Assembly (NCBI GenBank): GCA_016704485.1
Contig: JADJAA010000001.1
Location: 1,798,001-1,862,000, forward strand
Length of the DNA stretch: 64,000 nt
Direction of reading: 5' to 3'
DNA from: Flavobacteriales bacterium
GTDB taxonomy: Bacteria; Bacteroidota; Bacteroidia; Flavobacteriales_F; PHOS-HE28
The position numbers were made by a program, and so were the translations under genes. The stretch's first letter is position 1; each line of letters starts with the position of its first letter. The notes under the pieces are model-generated. The model had not been told where the DNA came from and did not search any database. It saw nothing but the letters and a program-made list of their open reading frames with translations. Below are positions 52,290 through 60,783 of the stretch, in pieces.

Positions 52290-53216
52290 ATGGGTCCAGT
52301 CAGGAACATTCCATTCGTTGACCCGGCTGAGGGTCAGCTGCGATCAAAGGCGTTGCGATTCCTGATATACTCACACATCTGGCTGGCAATAGGTATGGCC
52401 GCGCAGGTGCTCTGGATGGGAGAACTGTTCAACTTTTCAGCTCTTCGTCCTGCGGTCGCTATTGGTGCGGGACTGATAGCTGCTTACGGAACCATGCGGA
52501 TCCTACGATCACTGGAGCCACACCCGATCCCATCGCCTCACATTAATTGGGTAATGCAGAACAGATCGATCATGACCGTGCTAACGATCTGCGCGGCCAT
52601 TATTTCATTGATCGCGGTGTATCCATTGCATTTTGTTTTTGGCAGGTGGACGTTGGTTGCAGCTGCGCTGGTAGCCTTATACATAACACCCTTGCGCAAT
52701 AAGATGGGTAGTTCCATCGGGATAAGAAATGTCCCGGTCCTAAAAGCTCCATTGATCGCTGGTGTTTGTGCGCTCGTTACGATCGGCCTTTCGGCTGATG
52801 TTGTTTTCGATGTTGAACGTGAAATGCTAAAATGGATCGCGATCCCGCAGTTCGCGTTCTTCCTTGCCATCACTACTACTTATGATATCGCCGATGTTCA
52901 CTATGATGACCATGGTCTTAAGACCTTCCCGCAATTATTCGGTGTTACAGGAACCAAGTTGCTCGCCATCCTTCTAATGGTGCCGTGGTTCGCGTTCTAC
53001 ATCATATCAATGTATTTGGGTCATGCCCTTTTAGATCCGGTAGGAAATGGTCCGGGGTTGGACTTCATGTACTTGTTACCATTGGCCGGACTTGTTATGA
53101 CCGCTTTCATTATTACGGGCGCCAAGCCAGGAACCAATGAATGGTACTATAAGATCTGGCTTGATGGCACACTGATACTGATCCCGCTATTGGGCTGGCT
53201 GGGTAGCTTGCTCTAA
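52290..53216 (+). CDS. UbiA-like membrane prenyltransferase homologue
   Basis: A 308-residue protein with about eight helices. The second UbiA acidic motif is recognisable as DIADVHYDDHGLKTFPQLFG, but the first NDxxDxxxD motif is replaced by ALYITPLRNKMGSSIGIRN with no Asp cluster. Bacteroidota have such diverged UbiA-like proteins. Catalysis is therefore doubtful. It lies 18 nt before kynU, which has its own promoter box, so functional linkage to kynurenine degradation is unproven. Confidence 0.75.
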   Translation: MGPVRNIPFVDPAEGQLRSKALRFLIYSHIWLAIGMAAQVLWMGELFNFSALRPAVAIGAGLIAAYGTMRILRSLEPHPIPSPHINWVMQNRSIMTVLTICAAIISLIAVYPLHFVFGRWTLVAAALVALYITPLRNKMGSSIGIRNVPVLKAPLIAGVCALVTIGLSADVVFDVEREMLKWIAIPQFAFFLAITTTYDIADVHYDDHGLKTFPQLFGVTGTKLLAILLMVPWFAFYIISMYLGHALLDPVGNGPGLDFMYLLPLAGLVMTAFIITGAKPGTNEWYYKIWLDGTLILIPLLGWLGSLL

Positions 53217-53217
53217 C

Positions 53218-53225
53218 TACTTTTG
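53218..53225 (+). promoter_or_regulatory. -7 promoter box (TACTTTTG) of kynU
   Basis: Exact TAnnTTTG, 9 bases before the kynU ATG at 53235, implying a leaderless or nearly leaderless transcript. It covers the TTG at 53223 that would otherwise be an in-frame start. Confidence 0.55.
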
Positions 53226-53234
53226 CGTTACGTC

Positions 53235-54503
53235 ATGACCGTATTCCAGAACTCGCTCGACTTTGCACGCTCACAAGATGTCGTTGACCCTTTGCGTTCG
53301 TTCCGAGAAGAATTCCACTTCCCACAACTCGCGGGCGAACCAGTGATCTACTTCACCGGGAACTCCCTTGGTCTCCAACCTAGAGCTGCCGCTGACGCGT
53401 TGAAACAGGAACTGGATGATTGGGCCAAATTCGGTGTGGAAGGACATTTCCACGCGAAACATCCATGGCTCAGTTACCATGAAGAGTTGACCGCAAGTGC
53501 TACGCGGATCGCTGGAGCCAAAGAGAGTGAGGTGGTGGTGATGAACCAGCTCACAAGCAACCTTCACTTTTTACTCGTGAGTTTCTTCCGTCCAAAAGGT
53601 GCGCGCAAAGTGATCCTTACCGAGCAACGCCCATTTCCTAGTGATACGTACGCTTTTGCTTCGCAGATCCAGTTCCATGGTGGCGACCCCGCTACTGACC
53701 TTGTAGAAATGCAACCCAGAAAAGGTGAGTATTGTTTGCGTACGGAGGACATTGTCGCCAAGATCAACGAACTCGGCGATGAATTAGCATTGGTCTGTTT
53801 TGGTGGAGTGAATTTCTACACCGGACAAGCATTCGATATGGAAGCGATCACCAAAGCTGCGCATGAAGTTGGTGCGAACGCTGGTTTCGATCTGGCCCAC
53901 GCCGCTGGTAATCTCAAATTGGAATTACACGATTGGAATGCCGACTTTGCTTGCTGGTGCAGCTACAAATACCTGAATAGCGGTCCGGGTGGCGTGGCTA
54001 GTGTGTTCGTACACGAAAGGCATCATGGCAAAGGCTTACCGCTGTTCGCAGGTTGGTGGGGACACGACAAACAGGACCGATTCAAAATGGAGCCGGTTTT
54101 CAAACCCATGCCCACCGCCGAAGCATGGCAAGTAAGCAATGCTCCAGTGCTGAGCATGGCGGTTCATCGTGTTGCGTTAGAACAATTCGATCGTGCCGGT
54201 ATGGATCGCTTGCGTTCTAAGAGCGAACAACTCACCGGGTATTTGGAATTCATTGTTCACGAAGTGGCGAGATCCACCAACACGAATTTGGAGATCATCA
54301 CACCAAGTAACCCGAAACAACGCGGAGCGCAACTGAGCGTGTTAGCGCATGGAAAAGGCAAGTACCTTTTCGACGCATTAACGACAAAGGGTGTAGTGGC
54401 TGATTGGCGCGAACCGAACGTGATCCGCATGGCACCTGTGCCGATGTACAATTCTTTCGAAGACGTATATCGGTTCGGGCAAATATTACAGGAATGTATG
54501 TAG
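53235..54503 (+). CDS. kynU: Kynureninase
   Basis: A 422-residue PLP enzyme cleaving kynurenine or 3-hydroxykynurenine to (3-hydroxy)anthranilate and alanine. Visible are ELTASATRIAGAKESEVVVMN, DLAHAAGNLKLELHDWNADF and the PLP-Lys motif CWCSYKYLNSGPGGVAS. The ATG at 53235 (MTVFQNSLDFARSQD) fits family length and follows the promoter box. Paired with kmo downstream, it serves tryptophan degradation or NAD synthesis. Confidence 0.96.
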   Translation: MTVFQNSLDFARSQDVVDPLRSFREEFHFPQLAGEPVIYFTGNSLGLQPRAAADALKQELDDWAKFGVEGHFHAKHPWLSYHEELTASATRIAGAKESEVVVMNQLTSNLHFLLVSFFRPKGARKVILTEQRPFPSDTYAFASQIQFHGGDPATDLVEMQPRKGEYCLRTEDIVAKINELGDELALVCFGGVNFYTGQAFDMEAITKAAHEVGANAGFDLAHAAGNLKLELHDWNADFACWCSYKYLNSGPGGVASVFVHERHHGKGLPLFAGWWGHDKQDRFKMEPVFKPMPTAEAWQVSNAPVLSMAVHRVALEQFDRAGMDRLRSKSEQLTGYLEFIVHEVARSTNTNLEIITPSNPKQRGAQLSVLAHGKGKYLFDALTTKGVVADWREPNVIRMAPVPMYNSFEDVYRFGQILQECM

Positions 54504-54504
54504 G

Positions 54505-54524
54505 GGTCGGTCATGACCGACCCG
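54505..54524. repeat. REP-like perfect palindrome after kynU
   Basis: Arms GGGTCGGTCA / TGACCGACCC, no spacer, directly after the stop codon. It is closely related to 32656-32675. Confidence 0.6.
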
Positions 54525-54581
54525 GAATACATGTGGAACGCCATTTATGTTTAGCGGAAGTATTAGTTGCAGGATCGAATA

Positions 54582-56021
54582 ATGAAGAACATCACCATCG
54601 TAGGCGGCGGATTAGTAGGTAGCCTGCTCGCCATCTTTCTTGCAAAGCGTGGACACAAAGTGAACGTCTATGAACGTCGCGCCGATCCACGAAGTACCGA
54701 TGTATATGCTGGTCGAAGCATCAACCTGGTGGTAAGCCATCGCGGGTGGACGGCCTTGCGTGCCGCTGGTGTTGAGAAGGCAGTGAGGGAGATCGTAGTT
54801 CCCGTGTATGCGCGGATGATGCACGATCGCCAAGGCAACTTGAACAAGGTGCCGTACAGCATCGATAACAAAGCGATCTTCAGTGTCAGCCGTAGCGAAT
54901 TGAATCGGCGTCTGCTCGTCGAAGCAGAAAAGCTGCCGAATGTTACGTTACATTTTGATCAGCGGTGTATGGATGTTGATCTGGAAAATGCTACGTGTAC
55001 CTTCGAGAGCGTTGGTGGCATGGTTGCTGAAGTAAAGGCGGATGTTGTTTTCGGTAGTGATGGTGCATTCAGTGCGGTGCGCTCCAAAATGATGATGGGT
55101 CGTTTCTCCTACAGCCAAGAATACATCGAGCATGATTACAAAGAGGTGGCCTTTCCTGCGAACGCGGATGGCACACCGAAGATGGATCCGCAGTGTTTGC
55201 ACATCTGGCCGCGGCAGCATTACATGATGATGGGTCTCGCGAACCAGGACGGTGGTTTTACAGGGACATTGTTCATGCCACACACGGCATCAGCCTTTAC
55301 GCCGCAGGCGTCATTCCGGAATGCGGGTGCTGCGAAGCAGAAGGGCCCCGCATATCCGGAATCTCACAAAAGCCCAACTCTCACTTCCTATCCAGGCTTT
55401 GATACTGTTGTCACGGAGGAACAGGCGAAGAAGTTTTTCGCCGAGCATTTCGCAGACGCCATGCCGATCGTTCCTGATCTGGTGGATCAATACATGCGCA
55501 ACCCGCAAAGCAATTTGGTGATCGTGCGTTGCGATCCATGGACATACAAGGACAAGGTTGCGCTGATCGGCGATGCTGCTCATGCGATCGTTCCGTTCTA
55601 CGGTGAGGGCATGAACAGTGGCTACGAGGATTGTAAAGTGCTCAACGACCTGCTCGATCAATACGGCGACGATAACTGGGGCGAAGTCTTGCATCAATAC
55701 GGCAAACAGCGCAAACCGAACGGCGATGCGATCGCTGATCTAAGCATGCGCAACTTCATAGAAATGCGCGACCTCGTTGCCGATCCTCAATTCATCCTCC
55801 GCAAAAAGATCGAAGGGCGTTTGCAAGCCAATCACCCGGATCAATGGCTACCGCTCTATAGCCAAGTGAAATTCACGGACACGCCGTACGTGGATGCCTT
55901 AAGCGAAGGCCGACGTCACGATGCGATCATGGCGCGCGTTCTTGCCATGCCGGACATTGAAAAGAAGTGGGATAGTGCCGAGGTGGAGAAAATGGCGTTG
56001 GGGATGCTGGAAAGTAAATAA
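54582..56021 (+). CDS. kmo: Kynurenine 3-monooxygenase
   Basis: The ATG at 54582 (MKNITIVGGGLVGSLLAIFL) gives 479 residues. FAD-binding motifs are clear: GGGLVGSLLAIFLAKRG, a DG motif in FGSDGAFSAVRS, and GDAAHAIVPFYGEGMNSGYED. It hydroxylates kynurenine at C3 using NADPH and O2. The kynU-kmo order is common in Flavobacteriia. The C-terminal helices near the end fit the membrane-association region. Confidence 0.95.
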   Translation: MKNITIVGGGLVGSLLAIFLAKRGHKVNVYERRADPRSTDVYAGRSINLVVSHRGWTALRAAGVEKAVREIVVPVYARMMHDRQGNLNKVPYSIDNKAIFSVSRSELNRRLLVEAEKLPNVTLHFDQRCMDVDLENATCTFESVGGMVAEVKADVVFGSDGAFSAVRSKMMMGRFSYSQEYIEHDYKEVAFPANADGTPKMDPQCLHIWPRQHYMMMGLANQDGGFTGTLFMPHTASAFTPQASFRNAGAAKQKGPAYPESHKSPTLTSYPGFDTVVTEEQAKKFFAEHFADAMPIVPDLVDQYMRNPQSNLVIVRCDPWTYKDKVALIGDAAHAIVPFYGEGMNSGYEDCKVLNDLLDQYGDDNWGEVLHQYGKQRKPNGDAIADLSMRNFIEMRDLVADPQFILRKKIEGRLQANHPDQWLPLYSQVKFTDTPYVDALSEGRRHDAIMARVLAMPDIEKKWDSAEVEKMALGMLESK

Positions 56022-56030
56022 ACTAGTGAC

Positions 56031-56612
56031 ATGAAGATCACATCGGGAATTAGAACCAAGAGCTTCCTGAAGTTCACTCTTTTCGAACATGCTATGATTA
56101 CCGTGTTGTTGGGTGCAGGAATTCCGGCCATGCTTTTTTTCGGGATCATGATGTCCAGTCGTCGGAATAGCGAATCTTCGGTTGACATGTTCGATACCGT
56201 GTTCACAAACGAAGGAGTTACGTTGATGGTCATAGTGGCAGTTGTTGCGGTATTGGTTAATTTGTTGGTAATTGCGGTAAGGAACATTGCGTTGATCGTT
56301 TCCGCTGAGCTGGATGATACGAATCAACAGTTGCGGCTTGAAGTAAGAGGAAGAAGAAGATCCTCGCTAAAGGTCACCATGGTTCCATACAGCCGTCTGA
56401 ACTGGCGGAAATACGATACTCCGAAGATACCTGCGGTGCCTAGTTATACTGGCTATGAATTATTCGATGGAGCTAGCTTGATCGGTTGTATACTTACCGA
56501 TCACTTCACCTGGGATGATCAGGCACGAAAGACGAAGAACTTCATATCCGAATTGAATGAACGGGGTCCGCTGTGGCTGAAAACTCAAGACACGTACATC
56601 ATATTGAAGTGA
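56031..56612 (+). CDS. Hypothetical membrane protein
   Basis: A 193-residue protein with two N-terminal membrane segments (FEHAMITVLLGAGIPAMLFFG and EGVTLMVIVAVVAVLVNLLVI) and a C-terminal beta-rich domain (YSRLNWRKYDTPKIPAVPSY, then TGYELFDGASLIGCILTDHFTW), a PH-like layout. No named family. It begins 9 nt after kmo and may be cotranscribed. Confidence 0.75.
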   Translation: MKITSGIRTKSFLKFTLFEHAMITVLLGAGIPAMLFFGIMMSSRRNSESSVDMFDTVFTNEGVTLMVIVAVVAVLVNLLVIAVRNIALIVSAELDDTNQQLRLEVRGRRRSSLKVTMVPYSRLNWRKYDTPKIPAVPSYTGYELFDGASLIGCILTDHFTWDDQARKTKNFISELNERGPLWLKTQDTYIILK

Positions 56613-56697
56613 ATGACCAAGCGTTGTCTCCGCCATTGTTGCGGGCCAAGTAACAAGTGATCTAGTGCAATGCGAAGTGCCAGCACTTCGCTTGCCT

Positions 56698-56705
56698 TAT
56701 CTTTG
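56698..56705 (+). promoter_or_regulatory. -7 promoter box (TATCTTTG) of the TA pair
   Basis: Exact TAnnTTTG, 20 bases before the antitoxin ATG at 56726. Confidence 0.6.
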
Positions 56706-56725
56706 GATCTACAAGTATTGCAACA

Positions 56726-57016
56726 ATGACAAGCGCCGCCTTAAAAAAGAAGATCAAAGCGCTCGTGGATAAAGAGACCAACGAGAAAAAATTGGCGCGC
56801 GTTTATAAAGCGATAAGTACAGAAACGAAAGCTGAGACGATCCATCGGAGGATGAATGATATAGCCAGAGCATCGGATAAGTCGATTCAGGCAGGCAGAG
56901 GTTTGTCGTTGGAAGAGTTCTCGAGTAAAAGCACTAAGGTGTTGGAAAAGATCGCGGCTTCAAGGCCGAAGGCTAAGAATGCAGCTTCTCGTAAACCGAT
57001 CGCACGGAAGTCGTGA
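56726..57016 (+). CDS. Putative antitoxin of a ParE/RelE-type module
   Basis: A 96-residue, Lys-rich protein, overlapping a ParE-like toxin gene by 4 bases (GTGA). The N-terminal part (LKKKIKALVDKETNEKKLARVYKAIS) is helical and the middle (MNDIARASDKSIQAGRGLSLEEFSSKS) matches the short motif common to antitoxins of RelE/ParE toxins. It ends in a basic tail (RPKAKNAASRKPIARKS), which is unusual for an antitoxin and may bind DNA. Confidence 0.75.
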   Translation: MTSAALKKKIKALVDKETNEKKLARVYKAISTETKAETIHRRMNDIARASDKSIQAGRGLSLEEFSSKSTKVLEKIAASRPKAKNAASRKPIARKS

Positions 57017-57318
57017 AGGTTGTTGTTTCACCGGAAGCTTGGGAGAGTTATCTAAGGACGTTGTTCTTCTATTCCGAAGAATGGAGCGATGTTGCTCTGG
57101 CAAAGGTTGATTCGGAATTGAAGGCACAATTAAGGTATTTGGCCAATCACCCGAAAACAGGTGCTTTTGAAGACCTTGTGACCATAGGCAAAGATGGGTT
57201 CCGGTACCGAAGAGTGATTGTTTGGCATTTGAAGGTGGTTTACAAGATCGTTGGCAATGAGATCCATGTTACGGACATCTTCGACACTCGGCAGGATCCG
57301 CGAAAAATGAAGGGTTGA
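57013..57318 (+). CDS. ParE/RelE-family toxin
   Basis: A 101-residue protein from a GTG start, with the RelE/ParE fold pattern: VVVSPEAWESYLRTLFFYSEEWS, AKVDSELKAQLRYLANHPKTG, YRRVIVWHLKVVYKIVG and a final VTDIFDTRQDPRKMK. ParE types poison gyrase; RelE types cut mRNA; the branch is unclear. Start codon overlaps the antitoxin stop. Confidence 0.88.
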   Translation: MKVVVSPEAWESYLRTLFFYSEEWSDVALAKVDSELKAQLRYLANHPKTGAFEDLVTIGKDGFRYRRVIVWHLKVVYKIVGNEIHVTDIFDTRQDPRKMKG

Positions 57319-57337
57319 TCGAAACGCTTTCGTTCAC

Positions 57338-57604
57338 CTACACCCCCATCACCAACTTGTACCCAACGCCCCGAATATTCACGATCTGCACGCTCGCATC
57401 GGCCTCAAGCTTCTTGCGTAATTTGGATATGAATACGTCCAGCGTTCTTCCAACGTGATCATCCTAGTCTCCCCAAACGGATGCCAGAATATCATCCCGC
57501 TCAACAGTGGTATTCGCTGAAGTTGAAAGCAATTGAAGTAGATCCATTTTATGATCAATTACAGCTCGGGTGTATTGACCATCGAGAATTTGAAGTGCTA
57601 ACTT
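57338..57604 (-). pseudogene. Decayed OmpR-family response regulator (C-terminal fragment)
   Basis: On the minus strand, 89 codons end at the stop 57338-57340 and encode the Trans_reg_C winged helix: LLQLLSTSANTTVERDDILA, SVWGD, then DDHVGRTLDVFISKLRKKLE and IVNIRGVGYKLVMG. An in-frame TAG at 57464-57466 interrupts the WGD-x-DDH segment, and a TGA at 57605-57607 closes the frame before any receiver domain. It is therefore a non-functional remnant filling the region between the TA module and the sigma factor gene. Confidence 0.75.
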
Positions 57605-57761
57605 TCATGCCAGGCTTCGAATTTATTCAGTTAAAGTTATTCGAGGATCAGAAGTCCGCATATCAAGATCGGGCTGTACTGGATTGCGTAATTTGAGCAG
57701 TAAATGCTCAGGTTTCATGTTGTTCAGACCCTGAATTCCTTTGCTTTGCGGCTGATCGAGC

Positions 57762-58283
57762 ATGCAGCAAACCACATTCAACGAGGTATATGACCGCCAT
57801 GTCCGCATGGTTTACAACCTCTGTATGAATTACCTGCACAACCCGCAAGATGCTGAGGAGGCAACCCAGGATGTGTTCATGAAAGTGCATGAAGGGCTTT
57901 CGAAATTCCGAGGAGAGGCCGCGGTACGCACATGGATATACCGCGTGGCGATCAACACTTCCTTGGATCATATTAAAGCGCGAAAACGGAAGAAGCGATC
58001 GTTCCTAGGTAGGCTCGGTCTAGTGGATGATCATGTTGATCGTTTGTCGGGTTCCGAATTCGATCACCCCGGTGTTGCGTTGGAGAATAAGGAAGCGACA
58101 GCCAAGATATTTGAGTGTATCGATCGACTTCCATCGCAGCAACGCACAGCCTTGCTCCTTAAGGCCACTGAGGGAATGGGCCAAATGGAGATCGCTGAGG
58201 TAATGGGGGTTACCGTGAAATCGGCGGAGGCCCTTCTGGCGCGGGGGAAACAGAAACTCAAACAGGATCTAACGAAGGATTGA
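57762..58283 (+). CDS. ECF-type RNA polymerase sigma factor
   Basis: A 173-residue sigma-70-family factor. Region 2: NPQDAEEATQDVFMKVHEGL and VRTWIYRVAINTSLDHIK. Region 4: LPSQQRTALLLKATEGMGQM, with IAEVMGVTVKSAEALLARGK as the HTH. It heads a run of genes to 60718 with overlaps or short gaps. The following TM protein and CpxP-like protein fit an extracytoplasmic stress or metal response system. Confidence 0.93.
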   Translation: MQQTTFNEVYDRHVRMVYNLCMNYLHNPQDAEEATQDVFMKVHEGLSKFRGEAAVRTWIYRVAINTSLDHIKARKRKKRSFLGRLGLVDDHVDRLSGSEFDHPGVALENKEATAKIFECIDRLPSQQRTALLLKATEGMGQMEIAEVMGVTVKSAEALLARGKQKLKQDLTKD

Positions 58284-58316
58284 AGAAAATTCGTCGTCGA
58301 ATAAACCAAGAACCAA

Positions 58317-58592
58317 ATGGAAGTTGACAAAGCAATAGATCTGTTGCAGCACATTGACAAAGTGGATCCGCCGCCATTTCTGCGCACTCGGGTTGAAGCG
58401 CGAATAGAGGCAACCATAGCTGAAACCCCGACCCGGTCCTGGGTTCTGGCAGGTGTTACAACGATGGCTCTGGTCCTCTTGGTCAATACAGTGACTTTGT
58501 TCGGTAACCGAACGACACGCAACAGTGATCCCGTAGCGGAGCTTTCGCGTGGCATGGGTATGTCCACTTCAAACCAATTGTATTATGAGTAA
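58317..58592 (+). CDS. Small membrane protein, likely anti-sigma factor
   Basis: A 91-residue protein: a cytoplasmic N-terminus (DKAIDLLQHIDKVDPPPFLRTR), one membrane helix (VLAGVTTMALVLLVNTVTLFG) and a short outside tail. Directly after an ECF sigma gene, this topology suggests an anti-sigma factor. It lacks the zinc-binding ZAS HxxxCxxC motif. Overlaps the next gene by 8 bases. Confidence 0.7.
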   Translation: MEVDKAIDLLQHIDKVDPPPFLRTRVEARIEATIAETPTRSWVLAGVTTMALVLLVNTVTLFGNRTTRNSDPVAELSRGMGMSTSNQLYYE

Positions 58593-59028
58593 GGTAAAGT
58601 GGTTGACCGCTGCGGTGGTCGTATTGCTATGTATGAATATCGGTCTGTTGACTTTCGGACATTTCAGTGGTCCTGGACATGACGGCCCTAAGAAGATCGT
58701 GATAGAACGTTTGCATTTTGATAAGGCGCAAGTGGAAGGGTATTCCAGATTGATCGAAGTGCACCAGACCATGTTGGCAGCGAAGATGGAAGAAATGAAT
58801 GCGGCACGTAAAGCTCTTTATGCAACCTTGGCCAAACCCAATTCAGACCCCGATCCATTATTTGATCGTGTTGCTGAGATCCAAACGGAGATCGAACGTA
58901 TTCACGTCGCGCATTTCGCCGCGATCAAAGGCATTTGCCGCCCGGATCAATTGAATGACTACAACGCATTGGCCAATGACCTTTCTAAGGTATTTGGGAG
59001 AATAGGACCGCGGTCAAAAGGACGATGA
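58585..59028 (+). CDS. CpxP/Spy-like periplasmic protein (heavy-metal sensor-like)
   Basis: The ATG at 58585 (MSKVKWLTAAVVVLLCMN) gives 147 residues with an N-terminal signal anchor. The rest is helical, with IERLHFDKAQVEGYSRLIEVH and KMEEMNAARKALYATL, similar to periplasmic LTxxQ/CpxP-type metal-sensor or chaperone proteins. With the sigma and putative anti-sigma genes it may sense envelope stress or copper. It is followed by mbnP with a 4-bp overlap. Confidence 0.75.
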   Translation: MSKVKWLTAAVVVLLCMNIGLLTFGHFSGPGHDGPKKIVIERLHFDKAQVEGYSRLIEVHQTMLAAKMEEMNAARKALYATLAKPNSDPDPLFDRVAEIQTEIERIHVAHFAAIKGICRPDQLNDYNALANDLSKVFGRIGPRSKGR

Positions 59029-59696
59029 AGTGGTTTCCGCTTGCGCTTTTTCTGGCCTTCAGTGTATTGAATGCTACGGCCCAAAGCCTAAGGTTCGTAC
59101 CCGTACTTGAAGATGAGGACCTGCAGTTGAACAAGGATCATTTACTAGCAGATGGGCGATCGTTGACTGTTGAGACGTTTAAATTCTTCGTTGGGCACGC
59201 GACACTTTTCGAAAATGGGCAGGTCGTTCTGCAAGACAATATCTACCACTTGATCGATGCGACAGATCCAGAGTCGCTCACTGTCTTGTTAACTACAACG
59301 GAGGGTCTCAAGTTCGATTCCCTTTCATTCACGTTTGGCGCGGATAGTATTACGAGTGTTTCAGGTGTATTCGGTGGTGATCTTGATCCCACCAATGGAA
59401 TGTACTGGACATGGAATAGCGGCTACATTAATTTCAAACTGGAAGGCACAAGCCTTGTTTGTAACACGACCAAGAACGCCTTCAATTTTCATCTGGGTGG
59501 CTACATGGCACCATTCCGATCGGCCCAAGTAGTTGGATCGCGTGTTATGACCACTGATGAAGTGATCATCCGTCTTGATCTTTCGAAATTCTTCGCTGAG
59601 GTGGATCTCGCCAAGGACCATACGATCATGTCGCCAAGTGCACGAGCAGTCGAACTTTCTGCGATACTCGCTCGTTCATTTCACGTTGCACAGTGA
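59025..59696 (+). CDS. MbnP-family copper-binding protein
   Basis: A 223-residue periplasmic protein with a signal peptide (ALFLAFSVLNATAQ). Family signature: FGADSITSVSGVFGGDLDPTNG and MYWTWNSGYINFKLEG; the Trp-rich YWTW is near where MbnP of methanotrophs has a Trp oxidised to kynurenine for copper binding. The partner enzyme MbnH is encoded immediately downstream with a 4-bp overlap (59693). It likely binds copper outside the inner membrane. Confidence 0.88.
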   Translation: MKWFPLALFLAFSVLNATAQSLRFVPVLEDEDLQLNKDHLLADGRSLTVETFKFFVGHATLFENGQVVLQDNIYHLIDATDPESLTVLLTTTEGLKFDSLSFTFGADSITSVSGVFGGDLDPTNGMYWTWNSGYINFKLEGTSLVCNTTKNAFNFHLGGYMAPFRSAQVVGSRVMTTDEVIIRLDLSKFFAEVDLAKDHTIMSPSARAVELSAILARSFHVAQ

Positions 59697-60718
59697 GGTC
59701 GAACGCTTCCATAGTTGTTGTGTGTGTTGCCCTCTTGGTGTTGTGCGCCGCGAATGTGCCATCACCTATAAATGTAAAGTTGAAGTTCCCTGAAAGCTGG
59801 CCAATACCTACATATGATTTCACGACAAACCCGCTAACCGCTGAGGGCATCGCATTAGGACGCAAACTGTTCTACGATCCCATTCTTTCTTCGGATAGCA
59901 TCGTGTCCTGTAGCAGCTGCCACTTGTCATTCACGGCTTTCACACACGTGGATCATGCTGTTAGCCATGGAGTAGGAGATAGCATCGGCACACGGAATTC
60001 ATTGGCGTTGATGAACCTGGCATGGAGCAGAAGCTTTATGTGGGATGGCGCCGTGAACCATCTGGACATGCAAGCCTTGGCTCCAATCAACCATCCGGAT
60101 GAAATGGGGGAGACCACTGCGCATGTTGTTGCCAAGCTGCAACGAACTAATATCTACCCGCAATTGTTCGAGAACGTATACGGCGATGCAACCATTACCG
60201 GTGAACGAATGCTGAAGGCACTGTCGCAATTCGAGTTGACATTGATATCGGCCAACTCAAAGTACGATCGTGTAATGCAGAAGACTGAAGCATTCACGGA
60301 ACAAGAAACCAACGGGTATGCGCTGTTCAAAACGAATTGCAGTGCATGCCACCAAGAACCATTGTTCACCACGGGTGAATTCGCCAACAACGGGTTGCCC
60401 ATCGACACGGTCTTCAATGATTTTGGAAGAATGCTGATCACTAAGGACCCTGCGGATTCCCTGAAGTTCAAGATCCCAACATTGCGCAACATCGAATTCT
60501 CTTTCCCCTACATGCACGACGGTCGTTTCAAGAGTTTGCGGAACGTGCTGGATCATTACACGGAATGCATTCAGCATAGTTCAACACTTGCTCCCGAATT
60601 GCAAAATGGGTTAACGCTCTCGAAAAATGAACGGACCGATGTCGTCGCTTTCCTGCTTACGCTGAGTGATCGGGAGTTCTGCTTCAACCAGGATCACGGC
60701 TATCCGAGAGAACAATAA
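59693..60718 (+). CDS. Di-heme MbnH/cytochrome-c-peroxidase-family protein
   Basis: A 341-residue exported protein (GTG start) with two c-type heme sites, CSSCH (73-77) and CSACH (216-220), in the CCP/MauG fold (LFYDPILSSDSIVSCSSCH, FKTNCSACHQEPLFTTGEF and FKIPTLRNIEFSFPYMHDGR). In this family MbnH oxidises a Trp of MbnP. The overlap with mbnP favours that role over a general peroxidase. Confidence 0.9.
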   Translation: MRSNASIVVVCVALLVLCAANVPSPINVKLKFPESWPIPTYDFTTNPLTAEGIALGRKLFYDPILSSDSIVSCSSCHLSFTAFTHVDHAVSHGVGDSIGTRNSLALMNLAWSRSFMWDGAVNHLDMQALAPINHPDEMGETTAHVVAKLQRTNIYPQLFENVYGDATITGERMLKALSQFELTLISANSKYDRVMQKTEAFTEQETNGYALFKTNCSACHQEPLFTTGEFANNGLPIDTVFNDFGRMLITKDPADSLKFKIPTLRNIEFSFPYMHDGRFKSLRNVLDHYTECIQHSSTLAPELQNGLTLSKNERTDVVAFLLTLSDREFCFNQDHGYPREQ

Positions 60719-60783
60719 TTCCCACGCGAAGGATTAACACCACATGGTCGTCAAACCTTATGACCCAACATCTGACCAATTCC

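Noticed and set aside
57481..57696. 71-codon plus-strand open frame
   Set aside because: It overlaps the decayed response regulator on the opposite strand, whose family match is clear; this frame has no recognisable pattern.
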